DNA of 40,171 bases from Neiella litorisoli (GCF_014773395.1 NZ_JACXAF010000035.1:1-40171), one strand, 5' to 3'. Shown: positions 26,876 to 35,937, numbered from the stretch's first letter. The notes: a model not told the origin generated them from the sequence alone. A program made the numbers and translations.

Positions 26876-28540
26876 ATGAGCTGGCTTCCACATACCGTCA
26901 TTCAACCCTATCAGGTGCTTACGCCAAAGCGAGCTATTGTCTGGGCGATTGGCGGCTCCGATAGCAGTGGTGGCGCTGGTATCCAAGCTGATATTCAAGC
27001 AATTAACGGCTTACGTGATAAGGATGCACTGGGTAACCAAACGGTTGCACAAGCCTGCACCATAGTCACCACGGTCACCGCGCAGAATTCGGAGTCAGTT
27101 TCTGATTTGATGGCATTGCCCATCGACTTGCTGGAACAGCAATGGCTGCAGTTGCTCGCCGATATGCCGCCTGCGGTGATCAAAATATCCTTGCTGGCCA
27201 ACCCTCAGCAGGTTGAATGGCTGGCCGAGCAGTTGGCCAACTGGCCTGCGGGTTTGCCAAGGCCGTTGGTGATTTACGACCCGGTGGCTATCGCCAGTAC
27301 CGGTGATGCACTGACAGCCGAGCCAATCCTCGATGCAGTCAAACAGCAGCTACTGCGCCACGTTGACGTGCTGACACCGAATGCCCAAGAAGTATTGGCC
27401 ATTACCGGTATCGCGCTGCTGTCCAGTCATGATTTACAGCGAGCATTCGAGGTGTTTCGTCAGCATGGCGTCAAAACCGTTTTGTTCAAAGGCGGTCATA
27501 CCGGCTTGCTCATGGACGTACCGATTTCCGATGACCACGTCATTGACGCTTGGACCAATGGCGACTGCTGGCGGTATTGCGCTAGCCCTCAGCTGACAAC
27601 CGAGCATGGTCATGGCACTGGCTGTAGCTTTGCATCTGCGCTGGCGAGCGGTTTGGCTCAAGGTTATGCCTTAGAAGATGCCTTTGCCATCGCTCATGCT
27701 TATGTTCAGCAAGGCCTCAAAGCCGCCGTTGGCCAAGGCAAAGGGCCCGGCCCTGTGGCTCATCTTGGCTGGCCGAAGCGCTGGCAAGACTTTCCACAAA
27801 CGGCCAATGACTTGGCTGAATTGGACGCGGAGCGGCAAGCCTGTGCGCCCTGTGAGCTTCGACTCGGCTTGTATCCGGTAGTGCCGACTGTCGAATGGCT
27901 CGAGCGTTTATTGAAGTGCGGCATTAAAACCATTCAGCTGCGCGCCAAAGACCTGCCGGAAGATCAGGCTGAACCTTTGGTCAAACAGGCGGTATTACTG
28001 GGGCAGCAATACCAAGCTCGGGTATTTATTAACGACTACTGGCAGCTGGCCCTGAAGCACAACGCTTATGGCGTTCATTTAGGGCAAGAAGATGTCACCG
28101 ATGCTGATGTCGAAAAAATAGCCAGATCAGGCGTCAGGCTTGGCCTCTCGACCCATGGCTACTTTGAAATGTTGCGCGCAGCAGCGCTGCAGCCAAGCTA
28201 CTTGGCAATCGGTCATATTTTTGCCACCACAACCAAAGATATGCCGTCCACTCCACAAGGGGTGCTAAAGCTATCGCAGCAAGCGTCATTACTGGCTTCG
28301 CGCGATATAGCTGGCGTTGAAAAAATGCCGACTGTGGCCATTGGCGGTATCGATTTTGAGCGTGCTCAGCAGGTAGTAACCACGGATATTGGCAGTATCG
28401 CCGTGGTCAGAGCCTTTACCGAGGCTGACAACGTCGAATTAGCCGCTGAACAATGGCTGAAATTGGTTGGCGCTGGCGATGAGTTGGGCGCTTTGCATCA
28501 GTCAATGATGCTACAAGAAACACAATCACAAGGAGGTTAA
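26876..28540 (+). CDS. thiDE: Bifunctional HMP(-P) kinase / thiamine-phosphate synthase (ThiD-ThiE fusion)
   Basis: This 554-residue fusion has two enzymes. Residues ~15-280 are ThiD, which phosphorylates hydroxymethylpyrimidine phosphate: GGSDSSGGAGIQADIQAI near 27-44, LTPNAQEVLAITG, and the anion-hole GTGCSFASALASGLA. Residues ~325-540 are ThiE, which joins HMP-PP and thiazole phosphate: KTIQLRAKDL, FINDYWQLALKHNAYGVHLGQEDV, GLSTHG and AIGHIFATTTK. Both active-site sets look intact. Thiamine output therefore comes from one polypeptide acting in sequence. It is followed two bases later by thiS, whose ribosome binding site GGAGG lies in the end of this gene. Confidence 0.95.
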   Translation: MSWLPHTVIQPYQVLTPKRAIVWAIGGSDSSGGAGIQADIQAINGLRDKDALGNQTVAQACTIVTTVTAQNSESVSDLMALPIDLLEQQWLQLLADMPPAVIKISLLANPQQVEWLAEQLANWPAGLPRPLVIYDPVAIASTGDALTAEPILDAVKQQLLRHVDVLTPNAQEVLAITGIALLSSHDLQRAFEVFRQHGVKTVLFKGGHTGLLMDVPISDDHVIDAWTNGDCWRYCASPQLTTEHGHGTGCSFASALASGLAQGYALEDAFAIAHAYVQQGLKAAVGQGKGPGPVAHLGWPKRWQDFPQTANDLAELDAERQACAPCELRLGLYPVVPTVEWLERLLKCGIKTIQLRAKDLPEDQAEPLVKQAVLLGQQYQARVFINDYWQLALKHNAYGVHLGQEDVTDADVEKIARSGVRLGLSTHGYFEMLRAAALQPSYLAIGHIFATTTKDMPSTPQGVLKLSQQASLLASRDIAGVEKMPTVAIGGIDFERAQQVVTTDIGSIAVVRAFTEADNVELAAEQWLKLVGAGDELGALHQSMMLQETQSQGG

Positions 28541-28542
28541 CA

Positions 28543-28743
28543 ATGAAGGTTGAAGTTAATGGCGAGCCGGTTGAGCTATCTGCGCAGGCAACGCTAATGC
28601 AACTGCTCGATGTGTTGCAGCAAGATTTGTCCGGCGTGGCCATCGCCGTCAATCAAACCATTGTGCCACAACATGACTGGGACGATTACTTACTGCAAGA
28701 TCGCGACAATATTGCGATTTTTCGAGCCATCGCTGGCGGCTAA
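28543..28743 (+). CDS. thiS: Sulfur carrier protein ThiS
   Basis: This 66-residue ubiquitin-fold protein ends in Gly-Gly (AIAGG), the C-terminus that ThiF adenylates and that becomes a thiocarboxylate. It delivers sulfur to ThiG for the thiazole ring. The segment VAIAVNQTIVPQHDW is typical. The ATG has GGAGG six bases upstream and follows thiDE by two bases. Confidence 0.96.
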   Translation: MKVEVNGEPVELSAQATLMQLLDVLQQDLSGVAIAVNQTIVPQHDWDDYLLQDRDNIAIFRAIAGG

Positions 28744-28778
28744 GCCGCTTGTCTCAAAACTAATGACGGTCACTCACC

Positions 28779-29552
28779 ATGTTAAAAATTGCCGATAAAA
28801 CCTTTCATAGTCGCTTGTTCAGTGGCACGGGCAAGTTTGCCGATCCGAGTTTGATGACAGAGGCGATTCTGGCCAGTGGCACTGAGTTAGTGACCATGGC
28901 AATGAAGCGGGTAGATTTGAATCGCGCCGATGACGACATTCTCCGCCCGTTGATCAATGCCGGTGTTAACTTGCTGCCGAATACTTCCGGTGCTGGCACG
29001 GCTGAAGAAGCCGTGTTTGCCGCCAAATTAGCGCGTGAGGCGCTGGGTACCCATTGGATCAAGCTCGAAATCCATCCAGATCCCAAGTATTTGCTACCCG
29101 ATCCGATCGAGACGCTGAAGGCCGCTGAAGCGTTGGTGAAAGACGGCTTTGTGGTGTTGCCATACATCCATGCTGATCCTGTCCTTTGTAAGCGGTTGGA
29201 GCAAGTGGGTTGCCAAGCAGTGATGCCACTCGGTGCACCAATTGGCTCCAATAAAGGGCTTAAAACTCGTGATTTTCTGGAGATCATCATTGAACAGGCC
29301 AATGTGCCAGTCATCGTTGATGCCGGCATTGGCGCGCCATCCCATGCCGCACAAGCAATGGAGTTGGGCGCAGATGCGGTGTTAGCAAACACCGCGATTG
29401 CGGTATCACCTAGTCCGGTGGCAATGGCCGAAGCATTCAAGCAAGCAGTTCGCGCCGGACGAATGGCCTATGAAGCAGGCTTGGGCGGCGTCAGTCAGGC
29501 GGCGGTGGCATCGAGCCCGCTCACTGCATTTTTAGACGAGCCGGTTTGCTAG
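28779..29552 (+). CDS. thiG: Thiazole synthase ThiG
   Basis: This 257-residue TIM-barrel enzyme builds the thiazole phosphate from deoxyxylulose phosphate, dehydroglycine and ThiS thiocarboxylate. Landmarks are [25 protein letters not shown] with the Schiff-base region, [34 protein letters not shown] and [18 protein letters not shown] near 186-203. The length is usual. It sits between thiS and thiH with short gaps (35 and about 55 bases), consistent with one transcript. Confidence 0.97.
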   Translation: MLKIADKTFHSRLFSGTGKFADPSLMTEAILASGTELVTMAMKRVDLNRADDDILRPLINAGVNLLPNTSGAGTAEEAVFAAKLAREALGTHWIKLEIHPDPKYLLPDPIETLKAAEALVKDGFVVLPYIHADPVLCKRLEQVGCQAVMPLGAPIGSNKGLKTRDFLEIIIEQANVPVIVDAGIGAPSHAAQAMELGADAVLANTAIAVSPSPVAMAEAFKQAVRAGRMAYEAGLGGVSQAAVASSPLTAFLDEPVC

Positions 29553-29607
29553 TCGACGTGCCCACAGTTGTGACAGCAACCGAATTTGAGCGAGAGGTTT
29601 GGCCGAG

Positions 29608-30756
29608 TTGAATAAGCAAGCAGAGAGTTTCCAGCAGGTATTGGATAATCAGGATTGGGATCATGTCCGGTTGAGCATCGGTGCCAAAACAGCCGTTGAT
29701 GTTGAGCGAGCCTTATCGCGCTCAACTGGCAATCAGCGCTTGAATCTCGATGACTTTATGGCGCTGATCTCGCCCGCTGCCGAGCCTTATCTGGAAGCGA
29801 TGGCGCAACGCTCTCTGGCCCTGACTCAGCAGCGTTTTGGTAAAACCATTCAGCTCTATGTGCCGCTGTATCTGTCGAATTTGTGCTCCAATATTTGCAC
29901 CTACTGCGGTTTTTCGATGCACAATGCCATTCGTCGCAAGACACTCGACATGGCTGAGCTTGATGCTGAAGTGGCGGCGATTAAAGCGCTTGGCTTCGAC
30001 CATATTTTACTGGTTACCGGCGAATCTGAACGCAAGGTCGGTATGGACTATTTTCGCCAAGCGATACCGCGAATTCGGCGTCACTTTTCTCACCTGTCCA
30101 TGGAAGTTCAGCCGTTATCCGCCGAAGACTATGCCGAACTCAAAGCGCTCGGGGTTGATGCGGTATTGGTGTATCAAGAAACCTATTCGCGCCGGACTTA
30201 CGCCGAGCATCACTTAAAAGGTCAAAAAAGTGATTTTGATTGGCGCTTGGCAACGCCAGAGCGACTCGGCCAGGTGGGCATGAATAAAATCGGTATTGGT
30301 GCGTTAATTGGTCTTGAAGATTGGCGAACGGACTGCTTTATGGTGGCATCTCACCTGAATTTCTTACAAAAGCGCTACTGGCAAAGCCGCTTTTCGATTT
30401 CCTTTCCGCGCCTTCGCCCTTGCACCGGCGGCTTAGAGCCCAAATCAGTGATGACCGATCGCCAGTTGGTGCAACTCATTTGCGCCTATCGTTTGTTTAA
30501 TCCGGAGCTTGAGTTGTCGTTGTCGACGCGCGAATCGGCCACTTTCAGAGACCAAGTGCTGCCACTTGGCATCACCACCATGAGCGCGTATTCTCAAACT
30601 CAACCCGGCGGTTATGCCAATGCGGAACCTGCTCTGGAACAGTTTTCCATTAGCGATGATCGCCACCCACAAGCGGTTGCTGAGGCGATTCGCCAGCGCG
30701 GCTACCAACCAGTTTGGACCGATTGGCAATCGGCCTACGGACGCCAAATGGTGTAG
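29608..30756 (+). CDS. thiH: Tyrosine lyase ThiH (2-iminoacetate synthase)
   Basis: Radical-SAM enzyme that cleaves tyrosine to dehydroglycine for the thiazole ring. The cluster motif CSNICTYCGF gives Cys93, Cys97 and Cys100 in the 382-residue form. Downstream blocks LLVTGES, MEVQPLS, VYQETYSRRTYAEHHLKG and SFPRLRPCTGG follow the family. No ATG is available. I favour TTG 29608, about ten bases after GAGAGG (29592-29597), over TTG 29599, which would sit one base from it. Using ThiH rather than the oxygen-dependent glycine oxidase ThiO fits an organism that can live without oxygen. Confidence 0.94.
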   Translation: MNKQAESFQQVLDNQDWDHVRLSIGAKTAVDVERALSRSTGNQRLNLDDFMALISPAAEPYLEAMAQRSLALTQQRFGKTIQLYVPLYLSNLCSNICTYCGFSMHNAIRRKTLDMAELDAEVAAIKALGFDHILLVTGESERKVGMDYFRQAIPRIRRHFSHLSMEVQPLSAEDYAELKALGVDAVLVYQETYSRRTYAEHHLKGQKSDFDWRLATPERLGQVGMNKIGIGALIGLEDWRTDCFMVASHLNFLQKRYWQSRFSISFPRLRPCTGGLEPKSVMTDRQLVQLICAYRLFNPELELSLSTRESATFRDQVLPLGITTMSAYSQTQPGGYANAEPALEQFSISDDRHPQAVAEAIRQRGYQPVWTDWQSAYGRQMV

Positions 30757-30791
30757 TGCCGCTTGTCGCATCAAACAATACAAGGACCCCT

Positions 30792-31541
30792 ATGCTGACC
30801 GATCATCAAACCCTGAGATACAGCCGTCACCTGTTGTTACAGCAAGTGGGCGAGGGTGGTCAGTTGCAATTGCAACAAGCGAAAGTGTTGCTGATCGGCT
30901 TGGGCGGGCTGGGCAGCCCAGCGGCGTTATACCTGGCAGCCGCTGGCATCGGTGAGTTGCATCTGGTCGATCACGATCAGGTCGAAATAAGTAATTTGCA
31001 ACGCCAGATTCTCTACCGCGAATCCGATGTTGGTGAAGATAAAGTTGAAGCGGCGGAACGTCAGCTCAGCGACTTGAACGACGACATTGAGCTGGTTATT
31101 CACGCTGAAAAAGTCACGGCAAGTAATGCGCTGACGCTCGTTCAGGGGATGGATGTGGTGCTCGATTGCACCGACAATTTTGCCGTCCGCCATGCCATTA
31201 ACGCAGCCTGTAAACAGGCGGCTGTGCCTTTGGTGTCAGGCGCGGCCATTCGCTTAGAAGGGCAACTCAGTGTATTTGATTTTCGTGATGCGCAGTCGCC
31301 GTGTTACGCCTGCCTGTGCTCGCCAACCGGTCAGGAGCCCAAGTTAAATTGCGCCAATTCGGGCGTGTTGGGGCCGGTGCTGGGGGTGATCGCCAGCTTG
31401 CAAGCGCTCGCCGCGATCAAATTGATCCTTGGCTTACCTGTGGTCAAAGGGCAGTTACAGCTATTCGATGCCCTTCATGGCGACTGGCAACAGTTTGCCA
31501 TCGCTCGCTCATCCCAGTGCCCAGTGTGCGCGGATCACTGA
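30792..31541 (+). CDS. thiF: ThiS adenylyltransferase ThiF
   Basis: This 249-residue E1-like enzyme adenylates the C-terminus of ThiS. It has the ATP-binding GLGGLGSPAALYLAAAG near residues 36-52, DHDQVEISNLQRQILY, DCTDNF and the zinc cysteines CYACLC near 170 and CPVC near the C-terminus. I start at ATG 30792, with AAGGA five bases upstream; a frame from 30714 would extend 26 residues into thiH. MoeB or HesA-type proteins look alike, but the operon position after thiS, thiG and thiH settles the assignment. It is the last thi gene; in many relatives thiF precedes thiS. Confidence 0.92.
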   Translation: MLTDHQTLRYSRHLLLQQVGEGGQLQLQQAKVLLIGLGGLGSPAALYLAAAGIGELHLVDHDQVEISNLQRQILYRESDVGEDKVEAAERQLSDLNDDIELVIHAEKVTASNALTLVQGMDVVLDCTDNFAVRHAINAACKQAAVPLVSGAAIRLEGQLSVFDFRDAQSPCYACLCSPTGQEPKLNCANSGVLGPVLGVIASLQALAAIKLILGLPVVKGQLQLFDALHGDWQQFAIARSSQCPVCADH

Positions 31542-31689
31542 GTTATCATTTCGTAGACCTTGGCCTGCATTCATAAACAATTACAAATTGTCGATGGGAT
31601 TACCTAAATCCTGTGGCTTAGACTGAACAGATATTCCTTATTAACAGGCTCTAATCTAACCATCAGTTCGCTGAGTTAGAGGACTACTC

Positions 31690-32106
31690 ATGTTCCAGCG
31701 CTTTAGCAAAGAAGCTAAATCACTCGTCATTTTTACCATCGTTACTATTGGTTATGGCTGCTATCAGTTGCTCAATGCTGCGTTCCAGCTCAATTGGACC
31801 CATTTGCCAGAAGCGGGTGGCTGGCTCGTGCTTGCCGCGCTTGTGGTGGCGACCGCTTTTAGTGCATTCGCTATGATTGACAAAAAATCACTGGCATTTT
31901 GGGGGGTTGCGGTTTTTTGGCTGTTACAAGCCTGTTATATCCATAGCTCAGTGTTGACGTTGGATCTGGGCGAGTCACCTATGGTTGGTTTCGGCCTCGA
32001 TATAGCGGAAAACCAATTTACGATTCGGGTTATGCCGCTGGTGATGTGTATTGCCACTATCGGCCTATTTATTCGTTACAAATCTGCTCGTTACTGCATT
32101 CAATGA
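31690..32106 (+). CDS. Small integral membrane protein of unknown function
   Basis: This 138-residue protein has four predicted hydrophobic segments (about residues 10-32, 43-62, 68-87 and 112-128), with a short loop containing GESPMVGFGLD before the last. A basic N-terminus and a basic end (RYKSARYC) fit both ends in the cytoplasm. I do not recognise the family. ATG 31690 has a TAGAGGA motif about seven bases upstream. It precedes xdhC by 37 bases and may be transcribed with it, but no functional link is evident. Confidence 0.72.
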   Translation: MFQRFSKEAKSLVIFTIVTIGYGCYQLLNAAFQLNWTHLPEAGGWLVLAALVVATAFSAFAMIDKKSLAFWGVAVFWLLQACYIHSSVLTLDLGESPMVGFGLDIAENQFTIRVMPLVMCIATIGLFIRYKSARYCIQ

Positions 32107-32143
32107 GTTGGGTGCTGACAAAGTTGCTTAACCGGAGAGTCTG

Positions 32144-33202
32144 ATGGCCACGCATACTCAAGACATATTGCAAGCCTGGTATCCTCACCGCGATCGCCAT
32201 CAATGGGTGTTGGGCACTGTCGTTGCAACCCTTGGATCGAGTTATCGAAAGGCCGGCGCACTACTGCTTATCAACGATATGGCTCAGCTGTTTGGTTTGA
32301 TCAGTGGCGGCTGCCTGGAAGCTGACTTGATGCGGCGCAGCAAGCGTGTCATGGCCACCGGCGTGGCCGAGTTAGTCAGTTACGATAGCCGTGATGAAGA
32401 TGATGTCGCGTTCCAACTGGGGCTGGGCTGCGGTGGCAAAATCGATATTCTGCTGCAACCTGTGACTGCCGAAAATCACTACTTGCAGTTGGACCAAATC
32501 TACCAGTCGCTGAGCGCGCACCAGCCAATGGTGTATTGCTCGCCGATCACTCCTTCAGAGTTGACAGCAGCTGGCAATCAAGCCTGTTTGGTTGCGCCTA
32601 CGTTAGCGCAATTGCCGTTTGCTATTGAGCTAGGCGATAAAGCGACGGTGGTCACTTACCGCGGTCAACAATGGTTGTGCCGTTGGATTCGACCCCAGCC
32701 TCATTTGGCGGTATTTGGCGGCGGTTTGGATGCTCAGCCGCTAGTGGCGATGGCAGCAAATTTGGGGTGGCAGGTGTCGGTGATTGACCCGCGACCCAGC
32801 TATGGCCGAAGCGTCGATTTCCCCGCAGCAAGTCGTTTGGTTAATTGCTCCGCTGCCGGTCTTGAACAACAGCCATGGCTTGAGTCGGTGGATGCTGTGG
32901 TGATCATGCACCATCACATTGATCTCGATGTCGAGGCGATTCAACTCTGGCACAACAAGCCGCTGAGTTATTGGGCAGTGCTTGGTCCTGAACATCGAAA
33001 ACAACGCTTATTTGATACCGCAGGCCTTCAACCTGAGCAGTGCCTGCAGCCGTTAGCCGGTCCTGCTGGATTGTCGCTGGGCGGCGAGTTGCCGGAAGGC
33101 GTGGCGCTATCGATACTGGCTGAATGTCACGCCGCCTTGCATGGTGCTTCGGCGCGATCGATTAGCGGCATATTGAATGACACCGCTGGTATCACGTCAT
33201 GA
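32144..33202 (+). CDS. XdhC/CoxI family molybdenum-cofactor maturation protein
   Basis: This 352-residue protein has the N-terminal CoxI domain (VVATLGSSYRKAGALLLI followed by GLISGGCLEADLM near residues 48-60 and LGCGGKIDILLQPV near 95-108). A C-terminal Rossmann domain follows (LAVFGGGLDAQPLVAMAANLGWQVSVIDPR near 187-216). The family binds and matures molybdenum cofactor for xanthine-dehydrogenase-type enzymes. The stop overlaps the next gene as ATGA. No molybdenum hydroxylase lies beside it, which is unusual for a gene of this kind. Symbol withheld because XdhC, CoxI and PucA forms cannot be told apart here. Confidence 0.87.
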   Translation: MATHTQDILQAWYPHRDRHQWVLGTVVATLGSSYRKAGALLLINDMAQLFGLISGGCLEADLMRRSKRVMATGVAELVSYDSRDEDDVAFQLGLGCGGKIDILLQPVTAENHYLQLDQIYQSLSAHQPMVYCSPITPSELTAAGNQACLVAPTLAQLPFAIELGDKATVVTYRGQQWLCRWIRPQPHLAVFGGGLDAQPLVAMAANLGWQVSVIDPRPSYGRSVDFPAASRLVNCSAAGLEQQPWLESVDAVVIMHHHIDLDVEAIQLWHNKPLSYWAVLGPEHRKQRLFDTAGLQPEQCLQPLAGPAGLSLGGELPEGVALSILAECHAALHGASARSISGILNDTAGITS

Positions 33203-33792
33203 CCCTTAACGCCGCTATCTTAGCTGCTGGACAAAGCCAACGCTTTGGTGAGGCCAACAAGCTGTTAGCACCGCTGGGCGATTGTTGTGTATTGCAGCAT
33301 TCGGTTGGCGCTGTACTCTCGCTGTTGCCTGAGCAGCAAGTGCAGTTGGTTGTTGGTCATCAGGCTGCAGCGCTCGCTGCGCTGTATCCAACACTGCACC
33401 ATTGCCACAATTCGAGTTATCAACAAGGGCTCGCCAGCTCACTACATTGCGCGGTTCAACAGGCCGAAGAGTCGCAACATTGCCAAGCATTACTGGTGGT
33501 GCTGGCCGATCAGGTATTACTGAAGGCGGATGATTTCGCCCGTTTAATCAGAGCTTGGCGCCAGCAACCGGATTGCATCATCTGCGCCGACTATGGCCAG
33601 CGGCGCGGCGTACCTGCGATTTTTCCGCGAGCAGTGTGGCCGCAATTGCATGAACTGCAAGGCGATCAGGGAGCCAAAGCGCTATTGCGATCGAATGATG
33701 TTGTGGCAATCGCCATGGCCAATGCGGCGTTCGATATCGATACGCCCGAGGATCTGAAACAGGCCCAGAGTTTGTTACTAGCCCAGCAGTAG
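33199..33792 (+). CDS. mocA: MocA-like molybdenum cofactor nucleotidyltransferase
   Basis: This 197-residue protein belongs to the NTP-transferase (MobA/MocA) group. The nucleotide-binding signature AAILAAGQSQRFGEANKLL is at residues 5-23, the metal-binding region is VVLADQVLL near residue 97, and RRGVPAIFPRAVWPQLHELQGDQGAKALL near 134-162 is typical of MocA. MocA makes the cytosine dinucleotide cofactor for hydroxylases of the XdhC-served class, so the pairing with the previous gene makes sense. The start overlaps its stop by four bases. The end overlaps 15 bases with the convergent exporter gene. Confidence 0.85.
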   Translation: MTLNAAILAAGQSQRFGEANKLLAPLGDCCVLQHSVGAVLSLLPEQQVQLVVGHQAAALAALYPTLHHCHNSSYQQGLASSLHCAVQQAEESQHCQALLVVLADQVLLKADDFARLIRAWRQQPDCIICADYGQRRGVPAIFPRAVWPQLHELQGDQGAKALLRSNDVVAIAMANAAFDIDTPEDLKQAQSLLLAQQ

Positions 33793-34401
33793 CCAAATGC
33801 CAACGCCGATCATCAAGCTGCCAGCGATGCGGTTCATGGTTCGGACGTTACTTGGCTTTAATAACAGGTGGCGCAGGGTCTTGCCGCCGCTGGCATAGAG
33901 CAACATGCAAATGGCTTCAAATAGCAAAATGATCGCCAACAAAATCAGTAGCTGCGGCGCCAATGGTTGCGATTCATTGATGAACGGTGGCAGTAAGGCA
34001 ATATCAAACGCCCATCCTTTGGGGTTGGCGACGGCCGTTACAAAGCCCTGCATGGCGAGGCTTTTAGCGCTGATTTGAGGCGTGATATCGAGTTGCTCGG
34101 GAATAGCTAGTTTGCCGCGAGAGCGCCACATTTGGAGGCCGATCCAAGCTAGGTAAGCGGCGCCTAGCGTTTTCATGATGATGAATGCTTGCGGGTATTT
34201 GAGCACCACTGCGGCAACGCCAATGACGGCGCTGGTGGCGACGACAGCAACCCCCAATAATTCGCCCAGCATCATCCAGCCAGTGCGTTTGACGCCAATG
34301 GTCATACCCAATGTCAGGGCCAGCGTCATGCACATACCCGGCGTCAGCGAGACAAAGAAGAAGGTTGGGATGAAGATGGCAAGAGCGCTGGCATCAATCA
34401 T
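33778..34401 (-). CDS. LysE/RhtB family amino-acid exporter
   Basis: This 207-residue membrane protein has six hydrophobic segments. The N-terminal signature FFFVSLTPGMCMTLALTLGMTIGVKRT with the Thr-Pro-Gly is the RhtB/LysE hallmark, followed by LGAAYLAWIGLQMWR and VTAVANPKGWAFDIALLPPF. Members export homoserine, threonine, lysine or other small metabolites; the substrate is unknown here. The ATG at 34401 has no strong ribosome binding site. It converges on mocA with a 15-base overlap of coding ends. Confidence 0.88.
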   Translation of the reverse strand: MIDASALAIFIPTFFFVSLTPGMCMTLALTLGMTIGVKRTGWMMLGELLGVAVVATSAVIGVAAVVLKYPQAFIIMKTLGAAYLAWIGLQMWRSRGKLAIPEQLDITPQISAKSLAMQGFVTAVANPKGWAFDIALLPPFINESQPLAPQLLILLAIILLFEAICMLLYASGGKTLRHLLLKPSNVRTMNRIAGSLMIGVGIWLLLG

Positions 34402-34533
34402 GATTATCGGACTACCCAGTGGCGAAGGGTGCGCAGCTTATCATTTCACGCGGAAAAATGAGAAGGCTGTGATCGGCCAATGATTTATCACGTACGCTGA
34501 AACTGCTCAGGGAGCAGCATCAAAGAGGAAATT

Positions 34534-35013
34534 ATGACAGATATCTATGGCATTGAGGCAACCACCAACAGCGGTGAGACCATCAGCATGGGCCAGTATA
34601 GAGGCCAAGTGCTGTTGATCGTCAATACTGCCAGTGCATGTGGCTTTACCCCTCAATACGAAGGCTTACAACAGCTCTACGAGCAGTATGGCGAGCAAGG
34701 CTTTAAAGTGTTGGCCTTTCCCTGCAACCAGTTTGGCAAGCAAGAATCAGGAAGTGACAGCGACATCAAGCAGTTCTGCGATTTGAATTTTAAAGTCAGC
34801 TTTCCATTATTCGCCAAAACTGAGGTCAATGGTGCTGGTGCTCATCCGCTTTATCAGTATTTAACGGATGAGAAACGCGGTTTGCTGGGCAGCAAAGCGA
34901 TTAAGTGGAATTTCACCAAGTTTTTGGTCGATCGCAATGGTAAGGTGGTGAAACGCTACGCGCCCACCACCAAACCGGCCGAGTTAACGGCCGATATTGA
35001 AGCCTTGCTGTAA
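34534..35013 (+). CDS. Glutathione peroxidase family protein
   Basis: This 159-residue thiol peroxidase reduces hydroperoxides. The peroxidatic Cys36 lies in NTASACGFTPQYEGL, and LAFPCNQFGKQE supplies the Gln and second Cys. WNFTKFLVDRNGKVVKRY near 129-146 supplies the Trp and Asn. It is a Cys, not a selenocysteine, enzyme, and the resolving Cys suggests that it may use thioredoxin like other bacterial members (BtuE type). ATG 34534 has AGAGGA about seven bases upstream. It converges on msrA, another oxidative-damage gene. Confidence 0.92.
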   Translation: MTDIYGIEATTNSGETISMGQYRGQVLLIVNTASACGFTPQYEGLQQLYEQYGEQGFKVLAFPCNQFGKQESGSDSDIKQFCDLNFKVSFPLFAKTEVNGAGAHPLYQYLTDEKRGLLGSKAIKWNFTKFLVDRNGKVVKRYAPTTKPAELTADIEALL

Positions 35014-35048
35014 CGCCGGCCAATAATGCGTCTCGGCGTTAGTCGTTT
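35011..35048 (+). terminator. Possible terminator between gpx and msrA
   Basis: TAACGCCG (35011-35018) and CGGCGTTA (35034-35041) form an 8-bp stem over a long 15-base loop, followed by GTCGTTTTTT. The T-run supports stopping plus-strand transcription. The long loop and the overlap with the gpx stop codon make it a modest candidate. Confidence 0.45.
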
Positions 35049-35566
35049 TTTAGCAACGGCAGCCAGAGCTTACGAAGCTTAGCCAGCTTCGGCGGAATGA
35101 CTGCATTGCAATACACCTGCTGAGGGTTACGGGCAAAGTAGTCCTGGTGATAATTCTCAGCAGGGTAGTAGTTATTAATTTCAGTTACTTCAGTAACGAT
35201 AGCGTTATCGAAGTCAGCACTGTGTTGGTCGATATAGGCCAGCGCTTGTTGCTGTTGCTCAGCACTGTGATAAAACACCGCAGAGCGATACTGGGTGCCA
35301 ATATCATTGCCTTGGCGATTCAGCGTTGTTGGATCGTGGCTCGTGAAAAACACATTGAGTAAATCGGGATAACTGATTTGCGATTCATCAAACTCGATTT
35401 GAATCACTTCAGCATGACCGGTCTCGCCTGAGCAGACTTGCTCGTAGGTCGGATTTTCGGTGGTGCCACCAGCGTAGCCTGAGGTCAGGCTGTGAACGCC
35501 ACGCAATCGTTTAAAGACAGCCTCGACACACCAAAAGCAGCCGCCGGCAAAAGTAGCAGTTTGCAT
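35039..35566 (-). CDS. msrA: Peptide-methionine (S)-S-oxide reductase MsrA
   Basis: This 175-residue protein repairs oxidised methionine. The catalytic motif GGCFWCVE is at residues 8-15 with Cys10 as nucleophile. [49 protein letters not shown] and [10 protein letters not shown] follow the family order. I place the start at ATG 35566, which has GGAG six bases upstream on the minus strand; a longer frame would add 12 unlikely residues. It faces the glutathione peroxidase gene tail to tail. Confidence 0.95.
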   Translation of the reverse strand: MQTATFAGGCFWCVEAVFKRLRGVHSLTSGYAGGTTENPTYEQVCSGETGHAEVIQIEFDESQISYPDLLNVFFTSHDPTTLNRQGNDIGTQYRSAVFYHSAEQQQQALAYIDQHSADFDNAIVTEVTEINNYYPAENYHQDYFARNPQQVYCNAVIPPKLAKLRKLWLPLLKND

Positions 35567-35646
35567 TGTTACTCCAGAACGCGCGAGTGTTGGCGCGCCC
35601 AATTATCGGTGATTAGAAAAGAAGTGGCATGGCCCGCACTACTGAA

Positions 35647-35823
35647 TTAACGTCGCTCCTGACAGTCATTCAGTTCTTGGGTGATGCTTTGTAGCTTACG
35701 TAGGTGCTCAAGCAAACGTTCATGGCTTGGGTCATTTTGCGGCACACTGTTCACAATATCTTCAGCTTGCGCACATAATTGATTCAAATCTTTGCTTAAA
35801 TCTAGTAGTTCCGTCACTGTCAT
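35647..35823 (-). CDS. Small hypothetical protein with predicted helices
   Basis: This 58-residue frame starts at ATG 35823. It is rich in Leu, Gln, Asp and Glu, and reads as two helices with heptad-like spacing (LLDLSKDLNQLCAQAEDIV and HERLLEHLRKLQSITQELND) separated by a PQNDPS turn. There is no membrane segment and no motif I know. The upstream GAG is 13 bases away, so the ribosome binding site is weak; a TTG start at 35838 is also possible. It stands alone, 80 bases beyond msrA. The protein-like composition makes it more than a chance frame. Confidence 0.55.
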   Translation of the reverse strand: MTVTELLDLSKDLNQLCAQAEDIVNSVPQNDPSHERLLEHLRKLQSITQELNDCQERR

Positions 35824-35937
35824 GGCTGTGATTCTCAAATCGTTATGTCGCTGTAATGAACGGAAATTAGCAGCTACAGTCCAGTAACGTCAATTTTCAA
35901 ACCGCATTCTTTTTATAAACAAGTTGCACGGAGGCCG

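Noticed and set aside
26325-26891. Two short minus-strand genes in the thiC-thiDE spacer
   Set aside because: The frames sit inside repeat units, unit 2 lacks an in-frame ATG, and no ribosome binding site is evident. They are better explained as repeat by-products, although the shared frame is reported as a finding.
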